A stretch of 53,752 nt of DNA from Bianquea renquensis (GTDB taxonomy: Bacteria > Bacillota > Clostridia > Lachnospirales > Bianqueaceae). The translations under genes and the position numbers were made by a program. Within the stretch, counting starts at the first letter, position 1; each line of letters begins with the position of its first letter. Shown here piece by piece: positions 7,485 through 16,381 of the stretch. The stretch covers positions 1 to 53,752 of the forward strand of contig NZ_JACRSQ010000020.1 of assembly GCF_014384895.1 (NCBI RefSeq), written 5' to 3'. Under the pieces are notes generated by a model, which was not told the origin of the DNA, ran no database searches, and was given only the letters and a program-made list of their open reading frames with translations.

Positions 7485-8234
7485 CCTTTGTTCTAGCTCT
7501 TCCTGGCAGGGATGCAGCGTTTTGGCCAGGTGATTGAGAATAATGGGCGCTCCTTGCTTTAGAACCGGCGGTCCATAGGGGGTTTTTGCCATCAACGTGT
7601 TGGCCATCGCTCTCACCATGGGCAGGCTGTTATGCTCGAAAATCCGATAATCTCCCTCATGCCCGTCTCCTATGGTACAGTCCACAATCCAGGCATCGAT
7701 TGTTGTTTTCCGCAGAACCTGCCAGGTCTTGTTTAACATCCAGGCGCCATCGAGAGCGTACAAGACTGCGTGCCCTCCCCTTCGAACTAAATAGGAGAGC
7801 GCAATCTCCGTCTCCCGCTCCGTCCTATGGTTGGCTGCCAGGGGAAGCAATCGATAGTCCCCGCAGCTGACCTCCTCGTAGGCGCTGAGCCGTGAAACTT
7901 GCCAGCAGCTCTCTTCCGGCGCAAACAGCGTCTGGATCCACGAACCCTCCCCGTAGATCCGCAGAGGGCTGCCATGAACCTTTTGACGCGCCTCGGCAAT
8001 AGCCTGGACCGCTTCCACATCACAGTGGTCGTCATGGCTGTGGGTAAAGAAAAGATCCGTCACTTGCGCCCATTCAATCCCCAGCTCTTGCATTTTTCGG
8101 AGAGAATGCTCCGTACAGTCCAGCAAAATATGGCTGTCAAGCAGCGCACTCGTATACCCTCTGTATTCCCCATTCTCCCGCGGTTTCTGCCAGTCGGCCG
8201 CCCCTGTTCCTAACAGAATCCATTCCATACTCAT
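7431..8234 (-). CDS. Metallo-beta-lactamase-fold hydrolase (PhnP-like)
   Basis: A 267-residue hydrolase of the RNase Z/PhnP branch of the metallo-beta-lactamase superfamily. The N-terminal strand is MEWILLGTGAADWQKPR. The metal motif HSHDDH is at about 65-70. Later ligands are probably the His in PLAANHRT, the Asp in VLYALDGAW, and the His in IILNHLAKT. The usual substrates of relatives are phosphodiesters or cyclic phosphates, but the target here is unknown. The start at 8234 has AAGGAG five bases upstream, and the stop of the preceding glycosidase lies inside that binding region, so the two genes are translationally coupled. PhnP itself acts in phosphonate breakdown, but no phn genes are present here. 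Confidence 0.82.
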   Translation of the reverse strand: MSMEWILLGTGAADWQKPRENGEYRGYTSALLDSHILLDCTEHSLRKMQELGIEWAQVTDLFFTHSHDDHCDVEAVQAIAEARQKVHGSPLRIYGEGSWIQTLFAPEESCWQVSRLSAYEEVSCGDYRLLPLAANHRTERETEIALSYLVRRGGHAVLYALDGAWMLNKTWQVLRKTTIDAWIVDCTIGDGHEGDYRIFEHNSLPMVRAMANTLMAKTPYGPPVLKQGAPIILNHLAKTLHPCQEELEQRLQPPFVVARDGMRFRIG

Positions 8235-8236
8235 CC

Positions 8237-11200
8237 TCACTCCTTATTTTCCAAAAGCCGGATTTCTGGCTTTTTAAGAATTCCACAGCGTTTTAGTTGA
8301 TACTCATATGCCCAGCTAGCGCCCTCCGTCTTCCAGGCCCCACTGCCAAACCACCGCAACTGCTCATTGCAGTTGTGAACACAGCCAAAGGTGTTAATCT
8401 GATTTCCAAACACCTCAATCGCCACCTCATGCTGTCCCGCCGCAACATCAGGGATCTCCGCCGTGTAAGGCGCAAACGCCACCGCCGCCTTCTCATCTCC
8501 ATCTAGATAGACCTTCCAGAGAGGGCAGCGAAATTTTGTTGCCTGAACCTGTAGCGTCCCCGCTTTTTCCAATTTGATGGGAATGTGATACGTTATATTT
8601 TGTCCGTAAAATGGCAACCCCTGCTCGGTCCAGCTGCCAAATTCCAGTTGCTGGACTGGCTCTACCAGGCTCGCCTGGCTCCCGATAACCTGCACCCCAA
8701 ATTCTCCGATCACGTAACACGCTTCCAGGTATGTTTTTTCTGAATAGGGCAGCTCCAGTTCCAGATGATGGGTTCCCTCTTCTAAATCCGGCAATGCTAT
8801 GGTTTCGATCTCCTCGTCGGTGAAATACCCCTGTACTTTCTTCTCGATCTCGCAATCATCCAGAAAAATTCGTGTCTCTTCTTGATTTTCTAGCGCTAGG
8901 GTCAGATTTCTAGCGGGATACTGGCATTCGATGGTATATCGAAGGCGGACCATATGGCGGGCTTTCCCCGTCTCCTGGATCGTCCACGGCTGTACATGGG
9001 AACGCTGAATGTGCAGTGCCTCTCTTACCTTTTTATCGATGCGCAAAATCTCTTCCCTAGGTTTCCATGGGCCTCTATCGATCTTAAATTCTGCCATGTC
9101 CAGCAACAACACGTTGGGTGCTGATTTCGTAATCGGCAGGATGTCTGGAAATTCTACGATTTCCCCCTCTCCCGGCCGATCCGCCTCCCTGGTGAGGGTT
9201 GTGGCTCTTGTCCCAGGTTCTAGCAGGAAGAGAAGGCTGTCATGCTCATAGAACTCACAGGTAATCTGGGTTTTTCCGTTCTGATACCGCGCTGGTACCG
9301 GCGTGATGCTGCCGGACATGGTATGATAGAGGGTAGGCTTCCACTCACCTGCCAGCTGTATTTCAATACTCTCCCGATAGGGGATGTCCGGGTTGAGCAT
9401 GGGAAGGCCATGGGCTATAAAAAGCCATCGATCTTCGCCATCCTGCCGCATCTGATACAACAGCCGCTCCGTGCGTGCTCCTGCTCCTCTTCCGCCCCAC
9501 TCACTGTATACTCCGTTAACGGAGATAATATCCAAGTCTCGGAATGGCTCTAAGGCATCTAATACCCGCTTTTTTGAAAACGGAACGGTTTCGCTCTTCG
9601 CAGCCAGTGCGGCCGCTCTGTTTGACGGCTGCGCATCCGTATATGGCGCCGGCTCGCCCACAAATATAACACGGCCTCCACCTCGGGCAAAGGCTTCCAG
9701 ACTCTCCAATGTCGAAGACCTGAGTGTGACACAGCCCGGCACAACGACTGCCTCGTATTGCATCTGCCCCACTTGCAGCACATCCGTTTCCTTCACGGAA
9801 CACTGGGAGGGCAGTAGGGATTCGCAGATGTAATCAAAATCAATGAGACCAAAAAGCATCCATTGCAGGAGGTTTTGGAAATTTTCCTGCAATTCTTCCC
9901 GGATGGCGCCGGTCTTTTCATTCGATCCATAGTAAAGCCAAACACTTTCGACTGGATGGATGACTCCGACTCGAACGCGCGCTTTCCCTCTAGTCAGCGC
10001 TGTGTTTACTCTTGCAAAATGGTCCTCCACCAAGGAATACTGCTGATACCAGGGCGATTGATAGCCGATGGAAGCTGGATAATCCCGTTTTGCCTCCCCC
10101 TTCATGCTGACCCATGTCAGATGGGGAACGCGGGTTGTAACTCCCAATGCGGCCTGCCAATCCCCTTGCAATTTATGTCCTCGAAAATCGAAATCCCAGT
10201 TGGTCACACCATACAGCTCACTTAGCACCCCTTCGCGCCCATATTGATGGGATGCGCTCTGGGCCTGTTTGGCGGTGGCAAACTCCCGCCTGTCCATTAA
10301 GATGTCAATTCCGGGCAGCTGAAAGCTCCGATAGGAGCGCATCGCGTCCCCCAGCACCGAGGTCTGCGACATCAGCGTGTCCTCCGCCATCATATGACCT
10401 GTCAGCATAATCCCATGCGCTTCACACCACTGTCCGATTGTATCGGCAAAACTTTCTGCAAAGCGTTCTGCGACGAAATTATGAAATCGGTACCGCGTGA
10501 CGGACACGCCTTCTGGCAATTCCCAAAACAGCTCCGGCAGCTTATCCAGTAAACTTTCCTCGTACGCTTCCTGATATGCCTCCTCCAAGTCGTCGGTAAA
10601 TGGAATCTGGAGCTCCTGCGGTTCGTCGCAGCGTCTCAATGTCTGCTTTGAGGCAAATTGGGGTTCATCGGTAAATATAGCCGGTATCGTTCGGCCAAAC
10701 TCGCTGCCCAGAATGCGATAATACTCTTGATGAGTTTTTTCGATAAATTTTTCAATGGCCCGCTTATTCAGTGTATCCACATAGGATTCCCCATTGAAGC
10801 TGTCGCCTCTGGGCGCGATGGTCAAATAGGCATACCATCGCCTGGCGGATGTGGGAATGATCTCTCCCGGTGCAATTCGCTCATAGGCCTGGAGGATTCC
10901 CTCTTGCACCGTGATGGCGTATTCCGCCATGTGATACAGGACGCCATATGTCAGCGAATCCCCTTTGACAAACTCTTCGCTGGGATGTTCGAATGCAGTA
11001 AAGATCAGCCGCCGCTGGCAATACTCAGAATTCTTTGTAACCATGCCGCCGGCGCTGCCAGAGGGCCATCTATCTTCGTCATACAGCCAGCATAGCAGCC
11101 CCTCTTGCTTCGCTTTTTGACAGCATGCCGCCACGATGGATTGATATTCCTTTCCCATATACGGCGTATCCAAGCCCGCGCGGCAGTGGATATGAAATCC

Positions 11201-11362
11201 TCCCATCCCCATTTCTTTAAAATACTCAATCTGACGCAGCAGCTGGTCTCGGTCCAACTTGTTATTCCATGCCCAGAATGGAGCGCCTCTGTATTCGCTG
11301 GTTGGATTTTGAAATTGCTCCTCTGTCAGTTTCTCCTTCATATGGTTCTTATATAATGCCAT
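8237..11362 (-). CDS. Large glycoside hydrolase, GH106/alpha-L-rhamnosidase-like
   Basis: A 1041-residue protein without a signal peptide, so probably intracellular. The N-terminal catalytic region shows GAPFWAWN (about 27-33), GGFHIHCRAGLDTPYMG (54-70) and WLYDEDRWPSG (92-102). These are typical of the GH106-like rhamnosidase group common in Firmicutes and Bacteroidetes. Central glutamamine-amidotransferase-like and beta-sandwich regions follow, and the C-terminus has jelly-roll-like carbohydrate-binding segments. The ATG at 11362 is chosen for its AAAGGACA binding site; the reading frame is open further upstream but overlaps the promoter. It heads a two-gene operon with the metallo-hydrolase. 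The likely substrate is rhamnosylated plant or bacterial glycan taken up as oligosaccharide, although no transporter is adjacent. Confidence 0.8.
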   Translation of the reverse strand: MALYKNHMKEKLTEEQFQNPTSEYRGAPFWAWNNKLDRDQLLRQIEYFKEMGMGGFHIHCRAGLDTPYMGKEYQSIVAACCQKAKQEGLLCWLYDEDRWPSGSAGGMVTKNSEYCQRRLIFTAFEHPSEEFVKGDSLTYGVLYHMAEYAITVQEGILQAYERIAPGEIIPTSARRWYAYLTIAPRGDSFNGESYVDTLNKRAIEKFIEKTHQEYYRILGSEFGRTIPAIFTDEPQFASKQTLRRCDEPQELQIPFTDDLEEAYQEAYEESLLDKLPELFWELPEGVSVTRYRFHNFVAERFAESFADTIGQWCEAHGIMLTGHMMAEDTLMSQTSVLGDAMRSYRSFQLPGIDILMDRREFATAKQAQSASHQYGREGVLSELYGVTNWDFDFRGHKLQGDWQAALGVTTRVPHLTWVSMKGEAKRDYPASIGYQSPWYQQYSLVEDHFARVNTALTRGKARVRVGVIHPVESVWLYYGSNEKTGAIREELQENFQNLLQWMLFGLIDFDYICESLLPSQCSVKETDVLQVGQMQYEAVVVPGCVTLRSSTLESLEAFARGGGRVIFVGEPAPYTDAQPSNRAAALAAKSETVPFSKKRVLDALEPFRDLDIISVNGVYSEWGGRGAGARTERLLYQMRQDGEDRWLFIAHGLPMLNPDIPYRESIEIQLAGEWKPTLYHTMSGSITPVPARYQNGKTQITCEFYEHDSLLFLLEPGTRATTLTREADRPGEGEIVEFPDILPITKSAPNVLLLDMAEFKIDRGPWKPREEILRIDKKVREALHIQRSHVQPWTIQETGKARHMVRLRYTIECQYPARNLTLALENQEETRIFLDDCEIEKKVQGYFTDEEIETIALPDLEEGTHHLELELPYSEKTYLEACYVIGEFGVQVIGSQASLVEPVQQLEFGSWTEQGLPFYGQNITYHIPIKLEKAGTLQVQATKFRCPLWKVYLDGDEKAAVAFAPYTAEIPDVAAGQHEVAIEVFGNQINTFGCVHNCNEQLRWFGSGAWKTEGASWAYEYQLKRCGILKKPEIRLLENKE

Positions 11363-11402
11363 TGTCCTTTCCCCCACAATTACACCATTGTAAATTTCTT
11401 GC

Positions 11403-11431
11403 AGTATACCATATCCCTCCCGCAGTGGCAA
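11403..11431 (-). promoter_or_regulatory. Promoter of the GH106-like operon
   Basis: On the minus strand TTGCCA (11426-11431) and TATACT (11403-11408) are separated by exactly 17 bp. The start codon lies about 40 bp downstream at 11362. Confidence 0.7.
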
Positions 11432-11578
11432 TGTAAATAATTTAAGTTTTTTGGAATAAGTAAAGATACCTTTTGCACGCCGGACTCCTCGGGTCGCCTC
11501 CCCATCTCGCGGGCACCTCCCTTTCCCAACTTCCCGCCGACGGAGCGTTGCCATCCAATCACAGACACAATGCGCTTC
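11432..11578. other. Gene-free stretch between two divergent promoters
   Basis: Within the 357-bp gap between the GH106-like gene and the sigma factor gene, only the two divergent promoters are recognisable. The stretch between them holds C-rich sequence without a stable hairpin or an ORF that has a ribosome binding site. Confidence 0.5.
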
Positions 11579-11607
11579 TTGACACCCTCCCACTTATGGT
11601 ATATAGT
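11579..11607 (+). promoter_or_regulatory. Promoter of the sigma/anti-sigma operon
   Basis: TTGACA (11579-11584) and TATAGT (11602-11607) are separated by 17 bp, close to the housekeeping consensus. The leader of about 105 nt before the GTG start shows no clear structure. Confidence 0.8.
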
Positions 11608-11719
11608 AAAATCAATGCCGATGACAGCACGGATACAGAGCGCCCCAGAAATGGCGGCGTATTTTTTTAAGCAACCAATTCTGTCAGAATCCTACTATAG
11701 AAGTGAAGGAGATGATGAT

Positions 11720-12277
11720 GTGGACGATGAACAAATATTGGATTTATACTGGAAGCGCTCCGAATCCGCCATCACAGAAACTGCAAAAAAATTTGGCCGC
11801 TATTGTTGGACCATCGCATGGAATATCCTGTCCGATGCTGCTGATGCTGAGGAGTGCGAAAATGACGTCTATCTGGCAGCGTGGAACACCATTCCGCCTA
11901 AGCGCCCCACCCACCTTGCAATATTTCTTGGGCGCCTGACGCGCAACATTGCGCTAGATAAATATGATTATAAAACTGCGCAAAAGCGGAATCAAAAATT
12001 TGAGCAGATCCTCTCCGAGCTAGAAGACTGTCTTGTCTCCCCGCACAGTGTGGAGACCCAATATGAGGCCGGGCAGACAGCGGAAACCATCAACCGCTTC
12101 CTGAGAGAACAGCCGTATGAAAGCCGCGCGGTATTTTTGCGACGGTACTGGTATTCCGATTCGATCCGCGATATCGCGAAACAGTTCGGAATCAGTGAAA
12201 GCAAGGTTAAATCCATGTTGTTCCGAACACGAAATAGGCTCCGACAATATCTTGAGAAAGAAGGGATTTATCGATGA
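11720..12277 (+). CDS. RNA polymerase sigma factor, ECF/sigma-70 family
   Basis: A 185-residue sigma factor. Region 2 spans about residues 10-85 (FGRYCWTIAWNILSDAADAE, then ENDVYLAAWNTIPP and IFLGRLTRNIALDKY). Region 4 is a helix-turn-helix at about 130-180 (RAVFLRRYWYSDSIRDIAKQ, then GISESKVKSMLFRTRNRL). The GTG at 11720 is chosen because AAGGAG lies eight bases upstream; the longer frame back to 11570 would run through the promoter. The stop overlaps the next start by 4 nt. The downstream membrane protein is probably its anti-sigma factor. The regulon is unknown, and its housekeeping-type promoter gives no sign of autoregulation. Confidence 0.9.
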   Translation: MDDEQILDLYWKRSESAITETAKKFGRYCWTIAWNILSDAADAEECENDVYLAAWNTIPPKRPTHLAIFLGRLTRNIALDKYDYKTAQKRNQKFEQILSELEDCLVSPHSVETQYEAGQTAETINRFLREQPYESRAVFLRRYWYSDSIRDIAKQFGISESKVKSMLFRTRNRLRQYLEKEGIYR

Positions 12278-13008
12278 ACGCAATGCAACTATACCAGGAA
12301 ATTGGGCTTGTGGAAGAAAAGCTGATCGCGCAGGCCAACCCCTTACAATTTCGACGCCGAAATCGCGTCAAATGGATGTCCATCGCCGCGGCCTGCATTC
12401 TTCTGATCTTCGGCGCCTCCATCTTCACAAATCCGTCCACTGACATCCAGCTTGCACTTTCCACTGATTCTATAACCGCTCGCTATATTGAAAAAGCGCC
12501 CACCATAGGATCGTCCGGTGATTTGCAAGTGCTCACGGAGGAGGAGCTCATCAACAAAAGCAACACGATCATTTTCAAAGGTACCATCCAGTCGATACAG
12601 AATATTGAAATTGACTTAAACGGCAGTAAACTCTATCGCGCCATTGCACAGATTTCGGTGGATGCTGTATACCGCGGGAACTGCTCCCCTGGAACAATAG
12701 CTTCCGTGGTCATCCCCTGCCCTATCAACAGCGAAGTCTGGGTGGAGGATACAGGTGTCGTGTCCGCCATGCGGCCTGGCATGTCCGGAATCTTTATGCC
12801 TATGGTCTATGACACCTCCTCCATCTATTCAGAAAACGGCGCCACACTGTACTGGCAGGACCTGGCCCCCTACGGGTTTTCTGACGGCGAACGGTTTGCA
12901 TTTCTCAAAACTGACCAGGGGCTTGTATTTGCAAGGGATGCCTATCCCTCCCTCGCCAATGCCACGACGTTGGATGCGGTGGAACAATTCATCTACAGCA
13001 AGCAATAA
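12274..13008 (+). CDS. Membrane anti-sigma-like protein
   Basis: A 244-residue single-pass membrane protein. The N-terminal 35 residues are basic and cytoplasmic (LQFRRRNRVK). One membrane segment at about 36-53 (SIAAACILLIFGASIF) is followed by an extracytoplasmic domain of about 190 residues. That domain looks like a beta-rich module (TIIFKGTIQSIQNIEI, YRAIAQISVDAVYRGN, RPGMSGIFMPMVYDT). The 4-nt overlap with the sigma gene and the topology are the basis for calling it anti-sigma-like; no ZAS zinc motif is present. The external domain would sense an envelope signal (inference). Similar external domains occur next to sigma genes in clostridia. Confidence 0.72.
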   Translation: MNAMQLYQEIGLVEEKLIAQANPLQFRRRNRVKWMSIAAACILLIFGASIFTNPSTDIQLALSTDSITARYIEKAPTIGSSGDLQVLTEEELINKSNTIIFKGTIQSIQNIEIDLNGSKLYRAIAQISVDAVYRGNCSPGTIASVVIPCPINSEVWVEDTGVVSAMRPGMSGIFMPMVYDTSSIYSENGATLYWQDLAPYGFSDGERFAFLKTDQGLVFARDAYPSLANATTLDAVEQFIYSKQ

Positions 13009-13071
13009 AAACCTCCGGTTCTTCGAATCTAGATTAAAAAGTTCGCTTCGCGAACTTTGGGCGGACTTTTC
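13008..13071 (+). repeat. Composite hairpin repeat, copy 1 (rearranged)
   Basis: It contains CCTCCGGTTCTTCGAATC, then the hairpin AAGTTCGC-TTC-GCGAACTT (13039-13057), then GGGCGGACTTTTCTATTGG. These are the building blocks of the dispersed repeat best seen at 41245-41319, here in a different order and without the matching left arms of the second and third hairpins. Confidence 0.7.
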
Positions 13072-13076
13072 TATTG

Positions 13077-13117
13077 GAAAACGGATGGCTCTCTCAAAGA
13101 GAGACTCATCCGTTTTC
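13077..13117. terminator. Bidirectional terminator between convergent genes
   Basis: Arms GAAAACGGATG and CATCCGTTTTC enclose an inner CTCTC/GAGAG stem. T residues lie on both sides, so it can end both the sigma/anti-sigma unit and the leftward GH2-ended operon. Confidence 0.85.
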
Positions 13118-13126
13118 TTTGTACTG

Positions 13127-15928
13127 TTATTGCGCTATCCCAATGACCGCATGGCCGCTCTCCAAGCCTTGACCAAAGGCTTCCACATGAATGGGCTCCT
13201 GCTGTGACCGGACTAAAAGCATACATTTTCCTCCAAAGGTTGAACGGGACCATACTGCCCTCCGCGTACTGCGCCGATACACGCCATCATGGAGTCCACA
13301 TCGCCCGGTGCTGCTTTTGCAGACAACAGTCAACCTATTCTCACCCTTGACCAGGGACACATCCAGCACACAGGAAGACCAATCCCGATCTCTGTGCTTT
13401 GTCGAATGGTCTTTTCCCGCGGCAATCTGGGTTCCATTGAGTCGGATTTCATACTCCCCATAGATCTTCTTAAACACCAGCTGCGCCTTTCCGCCCTCAC
13501 CCTGAAAAGAAACGGTATATTCCTTACACTCTTCCGGGCTACTCTGCACAGACCAGATGAGGCGCTTTCGATCGTTAAAAGCGGGATGCCCCTCTTCCAC
13601 CTCTGTGATCTCCATAAGATCTTGTCGTCCCCAAGGCTTCTCCTGGCATGGCGTCTCCACAGAAACGGGGATAACAATGCCTCCCTGTCGCAGGAACCAC
13701 TCTCCAAGGGGGTGATCCTCCACAAGATCCGGAAACACCTCCGGCTCTGTGCTGACGGGATCCCCATTGCCGACGCCGATGGGGACACCGCCCTGAACAC
13801 GGAAATAAAGCAAACGGTCCGCGTGGGGCACAGGCGTGCCGTGGGCATCCTCCAGCTGTACCGTCAGTATGGCTACATCGCCGTCAGCGGCAACTTCATT
13901 CCGATCAGGTTGAATCCGAATGACAGCAGGTTCCTCCGCCGTCACACAGATGTCCCGCAAGATCTCTTTCCCTCCTTGATACCCGATGGCCATGAGCTCG
14001 CCTGGTTCAAAAATAGTGGCAAAGTGGGCACAGCCATCCCGCTCCACCCTCTGTTCACCAATTTTCTTTTGATTCAGCCAAAGCTCCACAGCGTCGCAAT
14101 TGGTATACACCACCACCCGAACCGGTTCCCCTGGCGTATGATTCCAGTGTGGCATAAGATGCAGCACCGGCTCCGCCGTCCACCAAGATTGATAGTAATA
14201 GTAGACATCCTTGGGGAAGCCGCATAAATCCATGATTCCAAAATTCGAACAGCTATCTTGATTGACAAAGGGTGACGGTTCACCGCGGTAATCAAACCCA
14301 GTCCACACGAAGGCACCACACAGATAGGGGCGTGCATGGTAGAATTTCCACCAGCCCTCCGCTGTTGACCCCCAGGACATTGTGTTCTCATCGTATGCAC
14401 TGACATAGCCTGTCTGCGGATCATTTTTGTAGATTCCCCTCGCCATGACAACACTGGCCTCTTCTGAGCCGATGATGGGCTGACCTGGATGTGCGGCATG
14501 GTAGGCATCCACGTCTCCCACGAGCCGGATATAGTTGATACCGCGAACGTCCACGACCCCGTTGATCCCCTCAAAATCAGCGCCATTATTTCCTCCGTAG
14601 GTGACAGCGCGCGTGTCATCCAGTTGGCGAATCGTTCGGATCATGGTCTTCGCCGCCCGCTCCCCGAATTCATTGGACTGGATCTGATGTTCTTCATTGC
14701 CAATGGACCACAAAATAACACAGGGATGATTTCGATCCCGCTTCACAAGCGCTGTCAGCTGCCTGAGTCCTTCCGGAGTCGAGGAAGTCTGCCGGTGCTC
14801 ATCCATAACCAGCATACCCAGCCGGTCGCAGGCGTCTAAAAGTGCCGGCGATGGCGGATGATGGGATGACCGATAGGCATTGACGCCCATCTCTTTTAAT
14901 TTTTCGATCTTGTACTGCGTAATCCTGTCCGGCAAAGCCACGCCCACACCCGCAAAATCCTGGTGTACACACACGCCCTGGATCTCGATGTGCCGGCCGT
15001 TCAGGAAGCACCCTTTTTCCGCATCAAATACAATGTCACGAAATCCGAAGCTCGTCGTCTCCTCGTCCAGCGGGATTCCCTCCCGATAGATTGTCAGCGT
15101 CAGGGTATACAGCTGAGGATTTTCCAGTTCCCATAAAATCGGGTTCGAAATCACGCCTGACAGCTGTACGTCCAACACTTCCCATGGGTTGGGTTGGACC
15201 TCCTCCACTCCAAGGCTGAACTTCCTTCCATCCGGCGCTGTTACGGCGGCTTCCACTTCATAGACGCCGGACTGCTCCAATTGATTGCTCACTTTTGTAT
15301 GGATTGCTATCTCTCCAGAAACAAAGGCCCGAATATACGTCTCCTCCAATGGGATATGAACTGGACCAGCCTCATACAGCCACACATGGCGGTAAATGCC
15401 AGCGCCCTCATACCACCAACCTTCGTACTGCGACGCATCCACCCGCACCGCAATGGAATTGCTCTCCCCAAATGCGATCTGGTCTGTGATATCGAGAGAA
15501 AATCCTGTGTAGCCGCTGAGATGGCCATCGATATACGCTCCATTCACCCACACCATACAATCCCGATATACACCTTCAAAGGCTAAGATGAACCGGCGGT
15601 CCCGTTTATCCTCGCCGACCACAAAATTCTTCCGATACCATCCGATGGGATAGGCCTTAGTCCGCAGCGGCGTGCCGTTTTCATCCGCAAAATTTCCCCT
15701 CTGCTCTGAAATCGGACGATGTCCATGGGAGGGATCCGCGTTGCGGTCAAAAGGCAGCTCGACGCCCCAGTCATGGGGCAGTTCAATTTTCTGCCATGAG
15801 GAACTGTCAAAATGTCGGGAAGCAAATAAAGACGCCTCCTGATGCTTCAAGAACCCATACTCCACCTCTGGATCTGTCTCCGCCTGCAAATAAAAAGTCC
15901 AGTCCTGATCAAAAATATGACGAATCAT
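13127..15928 (-). CDS. GH2 family beta-galactosidase-type glycosidase
   Basis: A 933-residue glycoside hydrolase of family 2 without a signal peptide. The N-terminal sugar-binding domain is at about 45-190 (PHDW, GWYRKNF, VYRDCMVWVNG). A sandwich domain follows. The TIM barrel begins near 300 with GRHIEIQGVCVHQDFAG and AYRSSHHPPS. The acid/base is Glu412 in WSIGNEE, and the probable nucleophile is Glu489 in IIGSEEAS. C-terminal Ig-like domains complete the protein. The start has TAGGAGG three to four bases upstream and lies only 9 nt after rimI, whose stop is inside that binding site. It is therefore the tail gene of the ldt-tsaE-tsaB-rimI operon. The activity could also be beta-glucuronidase-like; exact substrate is not decided by sequence. 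Confidence 0.88.
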   Translation of the reverse strand: MIRHIFDQDWTFYLQAETDPEVEYGFLKHQEASLFASRHFDSSSWQKIELPHDWGVELPFDRNADPSHGHRPISEQRGNFADENGTPLRTKAYPIGWYRKNFVVGEDKRDRRFILAFEGVYRDCMVWVNGAYIDGHLSGYTGFSLDITDQIAFGESNSIAVRVDASQYEGWWYEGAGIYRHVWLYEAGPVHIPLEETYIRAFVSGEIAIHTKVSNQLEQSGVYEVEAAVTAPDGRKFSLGVEEVQPNPWEVLDVQLSGVISNPILWELENPQLYTLTLTIYREGIPLDEETTSFGFRDIVFDAEKGCFLNGRHIEIQGVCVHQDFAGVGVALPDRITQYKIEKLKEMGVNAYRSSHHPPSPALLDACDRLGMLVMDEHRQTSSTPEGLRQLTALVKRDRNHPCVILWSIGNEEHQIQSNEFGERAAKTMIRTIRQLDDTRAVTYGGNNGADFEGINGVVDVRGINYIRLVGDVDAYHAAHPGQPIIGSEEASVVMARGIYKNDPQTGYVSAYDENTMSWGSTAEGWWKFYHARPYLCGAFVWTGFDYRGEPSPFVNQDSCSNFGIMDLCGFPKDVYYYYQSWWTAEPVLHLMPHWNHTPGEPVRVVVYTNCDAVELWLNQKKIGEQRVERDGCAHFATIFEPGELMAIGYQGGKEILRDICVTAEEPAVIRIQPDRNEVAADGDVAILTVQLEDAHGTPVPHADRLLYFRVQGGVPIGVGNGDPVSTEPEVFPDLVEDHPLGEWFLRQGGIVIPVSVETPCQEKPWGRQDLMEITEVEEGHPAFNDRKRLIWSVQSSPEECKEYTVSFQGEGGKAQLVFKKIYGEYEIRLNGTQIAAGKDHSTKHRDRDWSSCVLDVSLVKGENRLTVVCKSSTGRCGLHDGVYRRSTRRAVWSRSTFGGKCMLLVRSQQEPIHVEAFGQGLESGHAVIGIAQ

Positions 15929-15937
15929 TTTGCCCTC

Positions 15938-16381
15938 CTACCGTTTTTTCCACATGATATTGGCATCTTCCCTCGGCTTCTCATAGTATCCAGGCCGAAT
16001 GCCCGCCGAATAGAATCCATGCTTTTCATACAATGCCTGGGCGGCAACATTGCTCATTCGGACCTCCAGGGTTACATATTGAATTCCCAGGCTCTCGCAC
16101 CAGACATCAAGGCCCTGCAAAATCTCAGAGGCCACACCTGTACGCCGCCATCTTTGACTGACTGCGATGTTGGTGATATGCGCCTCGTCAAAAATTTGCC
16201 AAAAGCCTCCATATCCAATGATCTCTCCTTCTGCCTCCGCAACAAGATAATGTGCCCCATGGTTCCCTGTCAATTCATGCGCTAGGGCCTCCCGGGACCA
16301 GGGCATGGAGAAACATGCCTGCTCTAGCTGGGCCACCGCTTCCACATCCTCCAGCGTCATCGGCCGAATTTGATAGATCAT
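15938..16381 (-). CDS. rimI: Ribosomal protein bS18-alanine N-acetyltransferase
   Basis: A 147-residue GNAT acetyltransferase. It has the N-terminal pattern IRPMTLEDVEAVAQLEQACF followed by SMPWS, the acetyl-CoA-binding block VSQRWRRTGVASEILQ, and the C-terminal LEVRMSNVAAQALYEKHGF. These three are hallmarks of RimI. RimI acetylates the N-terminus of S18 and in many Firmicutes is encoded beside the threonylcarbamoyl-adenosine genes, as here. The start overlaps tsaB by 4 nt (16378-16381). GH2 follows directly. Confidence 0.95.
   Translation of the reverse strand: MIYQIRPMTLEDVEAVAQLEQACFSMPWSREALAHELTGNHGAHYLVAEAEGEIIGYGGFWQIFDEAHITNIAVSQRWRRTGVASEILQGLDVWCESLGIQYVTLEVRMSNVAAQALYEKHGFYSAGIRPGYYEKPREDANIMWKKR

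Noticed and set aside
7586..8213. Plus-strand open frames opposite the metallo-hydrolase
   Set aside because: They are antisense shadows of a gene with clear motifs.
11363..11593. Longer N-terminus of the GH106-like protein
   Set aside because: It would cross its own promoter and include no conserved sequence.
11570..11719. Longer N-terminus of the sigma factor
   Set aside because: It would begin before the -10 box, and GTG 11720 has AAGGAG upstream.
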